The notes: generated from the sequence alone by a model not told the origin. Shown: positions 15,767 through 24,808, counted from the first letter of the stretch. The stretch is DNA of 64,000 bases from Pauljensenia sp902373545 (GCF_041432775.1 NZ_JAPWAG010000010.1:1-64000), one strand, 5' to 3'. Numbers and translations: made by a program.

Positions 15767-18304
15767 CTACTGCCCGCGCTTGACGGACTCCAGCAGCATG
15801 ACGGCCACGTCGCGCACCTCGGGCAGCTTTCCGCTCGCGGTCGTCGACGAGGCCGGGGTGGCCTCGTTGGTCGCCCCGCCCTGGTCGGCGGCGTCGGAGG
15901 AGACGAAACCGGCGGACGTGCCCGAGGCCGAGCCGAGCATCTGGGAACAGAACGGGCAGGCCGTCGCGACGACGTCCGCGCCCGTGGCCGCGGCCTCGAC
16001 GATGCGGGCATCCGCGATGCGGGTCCCGCGCGTCTCCTCGAACCAGGCGTGCGCGCCGCCCGCGCCGCAGCACATTGCGCGGTCGCGGTTGCGCGGCATC
16101 TCGACGAGCTCCACGTTCGGCAGGGAGCCCACGAGCTCGCGCGGCGGCTCGTAGACGCGGTTGTGGCGGCCCAGGAAGCACGCGTCGTGGTAGGTGACCT
16201 TCAGGGGCGCCCCGACCGAGGGAGCGTTGCCCGCGGAGTCAGCCCCGGCCTCGTCCGTGGTGTCCGCGCCCGCGGAGTCCGCAGAGGCAGCGGAAGCAGA
16301 TGAGGCGGTGGGGGCCACCGGCGTGAGCAGGCCGTCGCGCACCAGGCGGTTGAGGAGCTGCGTGTGGTGGACGACGTCGAAGGAGCCGCCCAGCTCGGGG
16401 TACTCGCCCGCGATCGTGTTGAAGCAGTGCGCGCAGGAGACGACGATCTTCTGGGGCTTGGCTTCTGTGAGCGTGTCGATCGCCTGGGCGGCCAGCATCT
16501 GGAAGAGCGCCTCGTTGCCGGCGCGGCGGGCCGGGTCGCCCGTGCAGGACTCGCCCGAGCCGAGGACCGCGAAGGACACGCCCGCCGTGTGCAGCAGCTC
16601 GGCGACGGCGGCGCTGGTCTTCTTCGCCGTGTCGTCGTAGGCGCCCGCGCAGCCCACCCAGAACAGGTAGTCAACCTCGGAGGCGTCCTCGATGTCCTCG
16701 CCGACGACGGGGATGTCGAAGTCCAGCTTCTTCGCCCACTCCATGCGCTTGCGGGCGGGCTGGTTGTAGGGGTTCGCCTTGGATTCCATGCCGCGGAAGG
16801 CGCGGCCCAGCTCGCGGGGGAACGCGCCCTCCATGAGGACCTGGTGGCGGCGCAGGTCGAGAATGTGGTCGATGTGCTCGATGTCGACGGGGCACTGCTC
16901 GACGCAGGCGCCGCAGTTCGTGCAGTCCCACAGGACCTCTTCGGAGACGACCTCGGGGACCAGGGGAGCGGTGACCGCGGAGACGCCCTCGGGGCCGGTT
17001 GCGCCCGACAGGGACAGGGCAGAGACCAGGTCGAAGGAGTGCGGCGAGGCCGGCACGCCCTTGTCGAGGAGGACCTCGCCGTCGCCCAGCTTCTGGTGGC
17101 CCTCCTCCTGCTCGACGATCTGCACGTTGGAGGCGGACTCCATGTGGTCGCGCAGGCCCATGATGAGCAGCTTGGGGGAGAGGGGCTTCTGGGTGTTCCA
17201 CGCGGGGCACAGCTCCTGGCAGCGGCCGCACTCGGTGCACGAGTACAGGTCCAGGCGGGCCTTCCACGAGAAGTCCTCGATCGTGCCCACACCGAGGACC
17301 GTGTCTTCGGGGACGTCGTCAAAGTCGTCCTCGCTGGTGACGGGCTTGCCGTCGATCAGCATGTGGTCGGCCGGTCCCAGGGACTTTGTGCCGTCGGCGT
17401 TGCGGCGCGTGTACAGGTTGAGGATCGCGACGAAGCGGTGCCAGGCGACGCCCATGCCGGTCTGGATGCCGACGACCGTCAGCCAGGCCATGGAGGTGAG
17501 GACCTTGAGGGCGCTGACCAGCACGATCGCGTTCGCCAGCGAGGCGGCCGAGGAGGAAGCGGCGGCCGCGAAGAGCGCGCCGAGCCAGGCGGTGAGCGGG
17601 AAGTGCAGGGCGGTCGCGTGGGCCTCGAGGCCCGGCGTGAGGCTGAACAGCGCGTATTCGAGGCCGCGCAGGGCCACGACGCACGCGCACACGATGAGGA
17701 TCACCCACTCGACGAAGAGCGCCTGCCAGCGGGTCGAACCCAGGAAACGGGAGGCCAGGCCGCGCGGGGAGGAATCGCGCGGGTGGGGGCGGGTCAGGGA
17801 CGAGGGCGGGGTGCCTTCCGGGTCGGCCGCAGCGGCAGCGCCGTCGGGATCGTCGTTGGACAGGGCCGCCTCCGCAGCGGTGCCGCGCCCGGCGCGCTGG
17901 CGAACGATCATGAGGAGGATGATGCCCGCCAGGCCGCCCCACGCGAAGACCTCGGTCAGCCACTCCCACGGAGCGAAATGGCCGAGGAGGGGCAGCGTGA
18001 AGGTCTGGACGCGCAGCTGGGCGTAGCCCGTGACCAGCGTGAGGAAAAGGATCGGGAAGGAGACCATGACCAGCCAGTGGGCCGCCTTGATCCACGGGCG
18101 CCCCTTGAACTCGCGGTGGGTGAGGGCCGCGGAGACGACACCCCACGCTCGCTTGCTGACGGGGCCGAGGCGCCCCGGGTCGGGCGTGCCCGCCGAGACC
18201 GTGCGCCACATGTGGGTCAGGCCTCGCGCGAACGACAGGACGGCCAGGGCGCTCACCAGCAGGGCGAGTCCCCACATGATGGCGCTCAGCGTCGGATTGG
18301 CCAC
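15767..18304 (-). CDS. Membrane-bound (Fe-S) oxidoreductase, HdrD/GlpC-like with CCG domains
   Basis: The 845-residue protein has five or six N-terminal membrane helices (about residues 5-300, NarI-like), a pair of [4Fe-4S] ferredoxin motifs (CTECGRCQELCP and CTNCGACVEQCP, about 355-480), and two cysteine-rich CCG domains (VSCAHCFNTI and MCCGAGGAHAW). This architecture corresponds to the mycobacterial Rv0338c-type 'iron-sulfur-binding reductase', thought to move electrons between a quinone pool and an unknown cytoplasmic partner. Two Ala/Asp-rich linkers (about 150-180 and before the last CCG domain) are likely disordered. Transcribed divergently from purF. Confidence 0.88.
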   Translation of the reverse strand: MANPTLSAIMWGLALLVSALAVLSFARGLTHMWRTVSAGTPDPGRLGPVSKRAWGVVSAALTHREFKGRPWIKAAHWLVMVSFPILFLTLVTGYAQLRVQTFTLPLLGHFAPWEWLTEVFAWGGLAGIILLMIVRQRAGRGTAAEAALSNDDPDGAAAAADPEGTPPSSLTRPHPRDSSPRGLASRFLGSTRWQALFVEWVILIVCACVVALRGLEYALFSLTPGLEAHATALHFPLTAWLGALFAAAASSSAASLANAIVLVSALKVLTSMAWLTVVGIQTGMGVAWHRFVAILNLYTRRNADGTKSLGPADHMLIDGKPVTSEDDFDDVPEDTVLGVGTIEDFSWKARLDLYSCTECGRCQELCPAWNTQKPLSPKLLIMGLRDHMESASNVQIVEQEEGHQKLGDGEVLLDKGVPASPHSFDLVSALSLSGATGPEGVSAVTAPLVPEVVSEEVLWDCTNCGACVEQCPVDIEHIDHILDLRRHQVLMEGAFPRELGRAFRGMESKANPYNQPARKRMEWAKKLDFDIPVVGEDIEDASEVDYLFWVGCAGAYDDTAKKTSAAVAELLHTAGVSFAVLGSGESCTGDPARRAGNEALFQMLAAQAIDTLTEAKPQKIVVSCAHCFNTIAGEYPELGGSFDVVHHTQLLNRLVRDGLLTPVAPTASSASAASADSAGADTTDEAGADSAGNAPSVGAPLKVTYHDACFLGRHNRVYEPPRELVGSLPNVELVEMPRNRDRAMCCGAGGAHAWFEETRGTRIADARIVEAAATGADVVATACPFCSQMLGSASGTSAGFVSSDAADQGGATNEATPASSTTASGKLPEVRDVAVMLLESVKRGQ

Positions 18305-18480
18305 GTTTCCTCCTCAAGATTGCTGCACTCCATTGTGTCACCTCGACCACGCAGCGACCGAATTCCCAGGCAAAGCGTGCGCAATTACGCGCTCCGCGGT
18401 GGGTCTGGCCGAGCTTGCATGTGCTCACCGCAACGTGGAAATGTGCCACGAGGAGGGAAAAAGTGTGGGAGAGTGAGAGC

Positions 18481-20049
18481 GTGCTTCCCGTCTCGCAGCC
18501 AGACATGACACTGTCCGACCAGGAACTCTTCGGAGACGATCACCCGCATGATCACTGCGGGGTCTTCGGAGTATGGGCCCCGGGCGAGGACGTTTCCCGC
18601 CTGACCTACTTCTCCCTCTATGCCCTGCAACACCGCGGCCAACAGAGCGCCGGTATTGCGACGTCGAATGGCAAGCAGATCCTCGTGTATAAGGATCAGG
18701 GCCTCGTCTCGCAGGTGTTCTCCGAGCAGTCTTTGCAGGGCCTGCGCGGCCACATCGCTCTGGGCCACGTCCGCTACGCGACGACCGGCGCGGACGTGTG
18801 GCGCAACGCCCAGCCGACGCTGGGCCCCACCCCCACGGGCACGCTCGCCCTGGCCCACAACGGCAACCTCACCAACACGGTCGAGCTGCGAGCGCTGGCC
18901 GTCGAGATCGCCGACGACGGTGAGGACTTCGAACGCGGCGCCTCCACTGACACCTCCCTCGTGACCGCGCTTTTGGGCATGGCCGACCGGATCCCGGGGC
19001 CGACCCCCTTCATCGCGTCTCCGTCCGTGACGCCTTCCGAGACCGATGGGGACGAGGCCGCCCCGGCCTCGTCGATCACCGATCCCGAGCCCGCGCCCCT
19101 CGTCGGCGCCGCCCTGAAGGTGCTGCCGCGCATCAAGGGCGCGTTCTCCCTGGTCTTCATGGACGAGAATACGCTGTACGCCGCGCGCGACCCGCACGGC
19201 TACCGCCCGCTCGTGCTCGGCCGCCTGGCCTCCGGCTGGGTCGTCGCCTCCGAGACCGCCGCCCTGGACCTGTGCGGCGCGACCTTCGTGCGCGAGGTCG
19301 AACCCGGCGAGCTCATTTCGATCGACGCGTCGGGCGTGCACTCGCGCCGCTTCGCCGTGCGCCGCTCCAACACCTGCGTCTTCGAGTACGTGTACCTGGC
19401 CCGCCCCGACACGACGATCGGCGGGCGCCGCATCGTGGCCGCGCGCCACGAGATGGGCGCTGCCCTGGCGCGCGAGAACCCCATCGAGGCGGACCTGGTG
19501 ATCCCCACGCCCGACTCGGGCACGCCCGCCGCGATCGGCTACGCGCAGGAATCCGGGATTCCCTTCGCCCAGGGCCTCGTGAAGAACGCGTACGTGGGCC
19601 GCACCTTCATCCAGCCCACGCAGTCGCTGCGCCAGCTGGGCATCCGCCTCAAGCTCAACCCCCTGCGCGAGGTCATCGAAGGCAAGCGCCTGGTCGTCAT
19701 CGACGACTCGATCGTGCGCGGTAACACGCAGCGCGCGCTCGTCAGGATGCTGCGCGAGGCCGGGGCCGCCGAGGTGCACATCCGCATCTCCTCCCCGCCG
19801 GTGCTGTGGCCGTGCTTCTTCGGTATCGATTTCCCGACGCGCGCTGAGCTCATCGCCTCGTCCATGAGCGTCGAACAGGTGCGCGATTCCATCGGCGCCG
19901 ACTCCCTGGCCTACCTGTCGATCGACGGCATGGTTGGTGCCACCGGACAGGGCACGTCCCTGTGCATCGGCTGCTTCACGGGCGCATACCCCGAGACGAT
20001 CCCCGCAGGGACGCCCGTGCCCGGAACCCCCGAAGCCACCCCCTGCTAA
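18481..20049 (+). CDS. purF: Amidophosphoribosyltransferase
   Basis: This is the first enzyme of de novo purine synthesis (PRPP + glutamine to phosphoribosylamine). The N-terminal nucleophile Cys is in DHCGVFGVWAPGE, so a short propeptide must be removed, as in the B. subtilis-type enzyme. The PRPP loop is VVIDDSIVRGNT, and the Fe-S cysteines occur in NTCVFEY, WPCFFGID and CIGC. An insertion of ~35 residues rich in Ser, Pro, Ala and Asp interrupts the glutaminase domain after GMADRIPGP. GTG 18481 is preferred for the purine-rich GGGAGAGTGAGAG before it; ATG 18505 is an alternative without a clear ribosome site. Confidence 0.93.
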   Translation: MLPVSQPDMTLSDQELFGDDHPHDHCGVFGVWAPGEDVSRLTYFSLYALQHRGQQSAGIATSNGKQILVYKDQGLVSQVFSEQSLQGLRGHIALGHVRYATTGADVWRNAQPTLGPTPTGTLALAHNGNLTNTVELRALAVEIADDGEDFERGASTDTSLVTALLGMADRIPGPTPFIASPSVTPSETDGDEAAPASSITDPEPAPLVGAALKVLPRIKGAFSLVFMDENTLYAARDPHGYRPLVLGRLASGWVVASETAALDLCGATFVREVEPGELISIDASGVHSRRFAVRRSNTCVFEYVYLARPDTTIGGRRIVAARHEMGAALARENPIEADLVIPTPDSGTPAAIGYAQESGIPFAQGLVKNAYVGRTFIQPTQSLRQLGIRLKLNPLREVIEGKRLVVIDDSIVRGNTQRALVRMLREAGAAEVHIRISSPPVLWPCFFGIDFPTRAELIASSMSVEQVRDSIGADSLAYLSIDGMVGATGQGTSLCIGCFTGAYPETIPAGTPVPGTPEATPC

Positions 20050-20148
20050 CCCCCACGCCCGCACGCAACCCCTGCGCCGCGGGCGTTTCACCTGTCCCGA
20101 AAACACGACCACGGCCTCGTCGAGCGCCACCCGCGAAAGGCACCACCC

Positions 20149-21309
20149 ATGACCGACACCCCCCTGGACTACGCGACCGCCGGAGTTGACACGGCGGCGG
20201 GCGACCGCGCCGTCGAGCTGATGAAGAGCGCGGTGGCCGCCACCCACGACTCCACCGTCCTGGGTGCGACCGGCGGATTCGCCGGCATGGTCGACGCCTC
20301 CGCGCTGCTGGGCATGGAGAAGCCGCTGCTTGCGACCTCCACGGACGGCGTGGGCACGAAGATTGCGATTGCGCAGGCCATGGACGTGCACGACACGATC
20401 GGTCAGGACCTGGTCGGCATGGTCGTCGACGACATCGTTGTGATCGGCGCGCGCCCCGTCCTCATGACCGACTACATCGCCTGCGGGCACGTGGTCCCCG
20501 AGCGCATCGCCGCCATCGTCACCGGCATCGCGCGCGCCTGCGAGGCCACGGGCACGCCCCTCATCGGCGGCGAGACCGCCGAGCACCCGGGCGTCATGGA
20601 GCCCGACGACTACGACATCGCGGGCGCCGCGACCGGCGTCGTGGATGCCTCCAAGCTGCTGGGCCCGGAGCGTGTGACGGGCGGCGACGTTGTCATCGCC
20701 ATGGCGTCGTCGGGCCTGCACTCTAACGGCTACTCGCTGGTGCGCTCGGTCGTCTCCCGCGTCGGCGCCTCGCTGGAGTCCCACGTGGCCGAGTTCGGCC
20801 GCACCCTCGGCGAGGAGCTCCTCGAGCCCACCCGCCTGTACACGCGCCTGTGCCTGGACCTGGTCGAGCGCTTCGGCGTCGAGGGGATTCACGCCTACTC
20901 GCACGTGACCGGTGGCGGCCTGGCCGCGAACCTGTCGCGCGTCCTGCCTGTTGGCGCGGTGGCGACCGTCGACCGCTCCACGTGGACCGTTCCCGCCGTG
21001 TTCGACTGGGTGCGCCGCGGCGGCGACGTCACCTGGGTCGGCATGGAGGACTCCCTGAACCTGGGCGTCGGGATGGTCGCCGTCGTGTCGGCCTCCGTGG
21101 CCTCCGAGGTCCTGGCCGCTATCAACGAGGCCGGGGTGGCCGCGTGGGTCCTGGGCTCCGTCACGACTCTTGGCACGGATGCGACCGTGGAGGGTTTCGG
21201 CCCGATCGACGACCTGAGCGCCGATTCGTCCGGCGTGCGCCTCATCTCCGGCACGAAGGGCGTGCAGGCAGGCGCCGTGCTCATGCACGGCGAGTACCGC
21301 GTCGGCTGA
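20149..21309 (+). CDS. purM: Phosphoribosylformylglycinamidine cyclo-ligase (AIR synthetase)
   Basis: The 386-residue enzyme catalyses the fifth purine step, ATP-dependent closure of FGAM to AIR. Family motifs are evident: LLATSTDGVGTKI, GQDLVGMVVDDIVVIGA, the PLIGGETAEHPGVM loop, SSGLHSNGYSLVR and HVTGGGLAANLSRVLP. GAAAGG lies 8-10 bases before ATG 20149. It follows purF after 99 bases, a common actinobacterial pairing; the two are likely cotranscribed. Confidence 0.95.
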   Translation: MTDTPLDYATAGVDTAAGDRAVELMKSAVAATHDSTVLGATGGFAGMVDASALLGMEKPLLATSTDGVGTKIAIAQAMDVHDTIGQDLVGMVVDDIVVIGARPVLMTDYIACGHVVPERIAAIVTGIARACEATGTPLIGGETAEHPGVMEPDDYDIAGAATGVVDASKLLGPERVTGGDVVIAMASSGLHSNGYSLVRSVVSRVGASLESHVAEFGRTLGEELLEPTRLYTRLCLDLVERFGVEGIHAYSHVTGGGLAANLSRVLPVGAVATVDRSTWTVPAVFDWVRRGGDVTWVGMEDSLNLGVGMVAVVSASVASEVLAAINEAGVAAWVLGSVTTLGTDATVEGFGPIDDLSADSSGVRLISGTKGVQAGAVLMHGEYRVG

Positions 21310-21333
21310 CCCCGCTCGTCCGTCTGATCGAAA

Positions 21334-21371
21334 GTGGGAGGGCCGAGGCCGGGGTGGCCTCGGCCCTCACT
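21334..21371 (+). terminator. Hairpin after purM
   Basis: AGGGCCGAGGCC (21339-21350) pairs with GGCCTCGGCCCT (21356-21367) around a 5-nt loop. It lacks a T-run. The remaining bases to 21546 hold no gene that I can support. Confidence 0.55.
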
Positions 21372-21546
21372 CTCAGCGGGACTGCAGCGGAGCGCGGTCG
21401 ACGAGCCTGGGCAACCGAGGCCTCGTCAAGGAGCGTACGCCTGCGGGGCCGGGCCCGGTCGCGCGACCTCCGAGAACGCGCGCGTCGGCTCACCCGGGCA
21501 CGCCAAATCGGCGGACCGGTGCCCGATCCGCCGGATGGCTGAGCCG

Positions 21547-21825
21547 TTACTTGGTGGAGGAACCACCCGTCCAGAAGGACTCATCGAGCTGCTTCGGGTC
21601 GATGTCGTCGTCCTCTGCCGGGATATCCGCGAAGTCGGCGTATTTCGAGTAGAGGTCGTCGTCGATTGCATCGTCCTCTTCGGGCTCGTCCACAGCGGTA
21701 TTCGCCGTGTACGAGTCCTCATCCGCCAGCTCGCGCTGAAGTGCGTTTAGGTCGGTGTCGGGGCTGAAATACTTCAGCTTCCGAGCGACTTTCATCTGCT
21801 TAGCCTTTTGACGGCCGCGCCCCAT
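21547..21825 (-). CDS. DUF3073 family protein
   Basis: A 92-residue actinobacterial protein that begins with the family hallmark MGRGRQKAKQMKVARKLKYF and continues SPDTDLNALQRELA, then a strongly acidic tail (DEPEEDDAIDDDL). The basic head and acidic tail suggest nucleic-acid or ribosome association, but the function is unknown. Single-gene unit, convergent with purM. Confidence 0.9.
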   Translation of the reverse strand: MGRGRQKAKQMKVARKLKYFSPDTDLNALQRELADEDSYTANTAVDEPEEDDAIDDDLYSKYADFADIPAEDDDIDPKQLDESFWTGGSSTK

Positions 21826-22061
21826 GGCGTCGACCCCCTCCGCGTCGTTCGGGTCCGCATCAAGCGGTTCCCTGGGTGTTCAAAATGTTTCGTGGGTCCA
21901 TCATAGCTAAAGACGGGCCTTGACCTCACCTTGGATCAGCTTTTGCGCGAACAGCGTAGCGGCCCGTCGCGTACGGATGCGCGGAAGCCCGCGGAAAAGC
22001 GGCCCAGACAGCTCATTCGTGTGAACGCGGTTACTGGAGGTGGAACGCGCACAAACACGTA

Positions 22062-22094
22062 CCCCTCGCGCGAGCATCATGCCCGGGCGAGGGG
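22062..22094 (-). terminator. Possible terminator hairpin
   Basis: CCCCTCGC and GCGAGGGG (22062-22069 with 22087-22094) lie just downstream of the DUF3618 gene on the minus strand. There is only a weak T-rich tract after it. Nothing else is recognisable in 21826-22116. Confidence 0.4.
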
Positions 22095-22116
22095 AACGTC
22101 AGGATGGGTCGAAGCG

Positions 22117-22554
22117 TCAGGCTTCCAGGGCCTCGTCGAGCTTCGCGAGCGCGGCGAGCGTCTGCTTGGTGGCCTCGCGGCCGATGCGGCGGGCGTGACG
22201 GCGGGCGCGGCGAGGCTTGCGGGTGGCCAGCAGAACCAGAACGCCGATAGCGCCCACGGTCGACAGGGCGACGATGGCGACCTTCTTGATGGCCTCCGTG
22301 TTGCCGCCGATCGCGTCCTGCAGGGTCAGCGACGCGGACTCCTTCAGAGACTCGAAGCGCACGGTCGCCTCTTCCTTCGCCTCCTGGGCGAGTGCGGCGG
22401 GCTGGACACGCGCGTACAGCTGATCGATCGTGGCGGCCAGCTCGGCGCGCTGACGCTCGAGGTCAGCCTGGATCTGTTCTTCGGTGCGCGGACCGGAGGG
22501 CGCGGCGGCGTTCTCGCCGACGGTCACGGTGCGAGGATCGACGGTGTTGCTCAC
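22117..22554 (-). CDS. DUF3618 family membrane-anchored protein
   Basis: The 145-residue protein contains the DUF3618 helix (EEQIQADLERQRAELAATID) followed by a coiled-coil-like stretch and one membrane helix (about 88-108, KVAIVALSTVGAIGVLVLLA), then a very basic tail (RKPRRARRHARRIGR). It overlaps the upstream Holin-X-like gene by four bases. In many actinobacteria these two families are adjacent and belong to cell-envelope or stress loci; the exact role is unknown. Confidence 0.85.
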   Translation of the reverse strand: MSNTVDPRTVTVGENAAAPSGPRTEEQIQADLERQRAELAATIDQLYARVQPAALAQEAKEEATVRFESLKESASLTLQDAIGGNTEAIKKVAIVALSTVGAIGVLVLLATRKPRRARRHARRIGREATKQTLAALAKLDEALEA

Positions 22555-23021
22555 TTGCCCAGTCCCTTCTGGATGGCTTCCTTCGTGGCGGCCACGGACG
22601 CGGCCGGATCCGGGCGGTGCTTCTGCGCGCTCTGGAGGGCGTTCTTACCGGCCAGGGCCAGCACCAGCACGATCACCAGCAGCAGGACGACGACAATCAG
22701 CGACGCCGCCCATGCCGGGAGCACGAGGGTCAGGAGGACCTCGATCGTGTGGAGGGTCCACCCCAGCAGGAAGAGAGCGAACACGGCGGCCGTCACGAGG
22801 AGGCCGGCGCCCTTACCGCTCTTGGCAGCGAAAGCGCGCGCCTTCGTCTTGTTGAGCTCGATCTCATCGCGCACGATGCCCGACAGCTGGCTGGTGACCA
22901 GCGCGACGAGGCTGCCGATGCTGGGGCGTGCCTCGGGGGCGGGCGCAGCGTGCTGCGGCGCGTGCGGTGCGGGGGCCGCGGGCGGCGGGAACTGCCCGGG
23001 TTGGGGGATGGACTGGGTCAT
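22551..23021 (-). CDS. Holin-X (holin superfamily III, DUF1469-like) membrane protein
   Basis: The 156-residue protein starts with a Pro/Ala/His-rich segment, then the conserved amphipathic helix SIGSLVALVTSQLSGIVRDE (IELNKTKA), and two membrane helices (about 75-97 and 102-124). This matches the putative actinobacterial Holin-X family. Despite the name these are chromosomal membrane proteins, not proven lysis holins. It is translationally coupled to the DUF3618 protein. Confidence 0.85.
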   Translation of the reverse strand: MTQSIPQPGQFPPPAAPAPHAPQHAAPAPEARPSIGSLVALVTSQLSGIVRDEIELNKTKARAFAAKSGKGAGLLVTAAVFALFLLGWTLHTIEVLLTLVLPAWAASLIVVVLLLVIVLVLALAGKNALQSAQKHRPDPAASVAATKEAIQKGLGK

Positions 23022-23121
23022 GGGGACTCCTGCGCGTGCGGGGTGCGGGGGTAGCGAGGCAGCGCCTCGCAGGATAAACCTAGTCTCTCACGAAGGGAGG
23101 CGGCTCGCAGTGACCCGTACG

Positions 23122-24570
23122 CTACTCCTTCGGCGCGATGGAGCCCGGCAGATCCGACAGGATCTTGCGGGCGCGCACGACCAGGTCGGAGACCTCATCC
23201 TCGGCCAGTGCCGGGTCGTCGGCGTCAACCTCGGGGATGTTGCGCACCGACGCGTCCGAGCGGTCCTCGTCCGAGGCCTCGTCCGCGCCGATCGGCGCCA
23301 TGAGCGCCGTCTCGTCCGCCGCGGCGTCCCCGGAGGAAAGCGCCTGTCCACCTGCGGCGACGCCGATCGAGCGGCGGACCGGGGCCGAGGAGGAAGCGGA
23401 CGCGGAGGAGCCAGCCACGACCTCGTCGAAGGGGGAAGGGCCGATAGCGAGGAGAGCGCTGGTGTCCTCGGGGTTGGCCTCCAGGGCGGTCGCGATGATC
23501 GCGGGCGTCGGGGCAGGGGCGTCGAGGGACACTCGGCCGTTCGTGAGCAGAATCGCACGGTCCGTGGACGCGGCAAGCTCCGGGGACGGCGTCGACACGA
23601 CGACCGCGCAACCCGCGTTTGTCAGCGCCCGCAGGAGGGGTCCCAGCTCGGCGCGCGCCTCGGCGGGCAGGGAAACCGGATCCTCGATGAGGAAGACTTC
23701 GGCGCCGGACACGATCGCGCGGGCAATGAGCGCCTTGAAACGCTCCCATTCCGTCAGCTCAGAGGGGTACAGGTCCACGCGCTGCGCCAGACCCGTCACC
23801 TGGAGGGAACCCACCAGGTTGTCCCAGTCCGCGATCGAACCCGTCGCCGACAGGGGAGCGAGGATGTTCTGGCGGATCGTCAGGGTCTCATCCAGCGGGG
23901 AATCCGTGCGGATTAGCGCCACCGAGCCGATGCGGCCCGCCAGACGCGCGGCCCACGAGCGAGACGGCGCCGCGACAATGCGGCCGGCCTGCGGCTCCTC
24001 GAGACCCGCCAGGATCAGGAACAGGGCGCGGGCTCGGCGGCCCGTCGGGTCCAGGATGGCGCTCAGCGTGTGCGCGCGGAAGCCCATATCCACGTTCGCC
24101 AGCAGGACCGCACCCGTCGCGTGGTCCGTGTAGGTCAGGCCCAGGCCTGCGACCAGGACCTTGCCGCCGCCACCCTTCGCGGCGAAAGAACGGCGCGAAC
24201 GATACCAGGGGCGCGGCTCGCTCATAGGCATCTGGGCGGAAGGCGGCGCGATCACGACCTCGCCCTGCGTGTGGCGAGGCGTCGGCCGCTGGTTCTGACT
24301 GTTCGATCCCTGCTGGTCACGGGTCGGTGAGGCAACCAGGACAACACCGTCCTGCGCACCACCCATCGCCGAGGCCGAGGCCCCCTGGGCGGGCGCGTCA
24401 ACCGCCGCAGCGGCGGTCGGCTCCGAGACGGCCTGCCCAGCGGCGGTCGGCTCCGGGACAGCCTGCCCAGCGGCAGTCGGCTCCGAGACGGCCTGCCCAG
24501 CGGCGGCCGTCAGGTCGGCCGCATCCCGGCCATCCGTACCCTGCAGGTTTTCACGCGAGTCGTTCGACAT
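23122..24570 (-). CDS. Degenerate ABC-type ATPase-like protein
   Basis: Residues ~135-345 align in layout with an ABC nucleotide-binding domain but key motifs are eroded. Where Walker A should be, the sequence reads SAILDPTGRRARALFLILAG with no G-K-S/T; the signature region reads YPSELTEWERFKALIARAI in place of LSGGQ; Walker B survives only as EVFLIEDP. ATP hydrolysis is therefore doubtful. The N-terminus has three imperfect 10-residue repeats (TAAGQAVSEP) in a disordered region, and the C-terminal ~150 residues are acidic and low-complexity. It is transcribed divergently from the cas operon. A role as a pseudo-ATPase adaptor is inference. Confidence 0.7.
   Translation of the reverse strand: MSNDSRENLQGTDGRDAADLTAAAGQAVSEPTAAGQAVPEPTAAGQAVSEPTAAAAVDAPAQGASASAMGGAQDGVVLVASPTRDQQGSNSQNQRPTPRHTQGEVVIAPPSAQMPMSEPRPWYRSRRSFAAKGGGGKVLVAGLGLTYTDHATGAVLLANVDMGFRAHTLSAILDPTGRRARALFLILAGLEEPQAGRIVAAPSRSWAARLAGRIGSVALIRTDSPLDETLTIRQNILAPLSATGSIADWDNLVGSLQVTGLAQRVDLYPSELTEWERFKALIARAIVSGAEVFLIEDPVSLPAEARAELGPLLRALTNAGCAVVVSTPSPELAASTDRAILLTNGRVSLDAPAPTPAIIATALEANPEDTSALLAIGPSPFDEVVAGSSASASSSAPVRRSIGVAAGGQALSSGDAAADETALMAPIGADEASDEDRSDASVRNIPEVDADDPALAEDEVSDLVVRARKILSDLPGSIAPKE
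24421..24510. repeat. 30-bp tandem repeat, 3 copies
   Basis: Three contiguous 30-bp units (24421, 24451, 24481) encode the repeated decapeptide TAAGQAV(S/P)EP of the ABC-like protein. Confidence 0.9.
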
Positions 24571-24678
24571 GCCCCTATTGTTTCAGGATCGTGTCGATTG
24601 TGCCGTAATGGCGCGCGGGAGTGGGACGGGTGATACGTTTGTGACGTCCTGCGAGTGCGTGTGGCGGCTGTGGCTGCC

Positions 24679-24763
24679 GTGTTCCCCGGGTGGGGATGAT
24701 CCTATGCAGTGCATCAGGTGGCGCATGGCGAGGGCGTTTTCCCCGCGAAAGCGGGGATTTTTC
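24679..24763 (+). CRISPR. Cryptic mini-CRISPR (two diverged repeats, one 33-nt pseudo-spacer)
   Basis: Pseudo-repeat 1 (24679-24702) matches the array repeat at 18 of 20 positions outside the loop: GTGTTCCCC, a shortened loop, then GGGGATGATCC. The pseudo-spacer is 24703-24735, exactly 33 nt like the array spacers. Pseudo-repeat 2 (24736-24763) matches repeat positions 1-11 and 16-23 exactly; only the four loop bases (now GAAA) and the tail (now TTTTTC) differ. The changed tail turns it into a rho-independent terminator. Cas6e could still recognise the 4-6 bp stems and leave a near-normal AUGAUCC handle. The RNA promoter is not obvious; TGATAC at 24631-24636 is a possible -10. Likely product: a crRNA-like guide used for regulation, not immunity. 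Confidence 0.8.
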
Positions 24764-24808
24764 TGTGTGTCGCGCCCGGTTTCGTTGAGTTGTGCAAAAA
24801 AATCGGAA

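Noticed and set aside
16364..18508. Plus-strand 714-codon frame opposite the Fe-S reductase
   Set aside because: The opposite strand carries complete ferredoxin and CCG motifs; this frame has none and is a GC-driven shadow.
18385..21288. A 967-codon open frame opposite purF and purM
   Set aside because: Shadow frame caused by high third-position GC; His/Arg/Gly-rich composition, no domain, and fully overlapped by two well-supported purine genes.
22551..23021. Prophage, because of the holin-like protein
   Set aside because: No other phage genes nearby; Holin-X proteins are common chromosomal membrane proteins in actinobacteria.
24736..24763. Reading the hairpin upstream of cas3 as only a plain terminator of some upstream transcript
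   Set aside because: Both neighbours are divergent, so no upstream gene needs termination, and 19 exact matches to the CRISPR repeat plus a second pseudo-repeat 33 nt away are not expected by chance.
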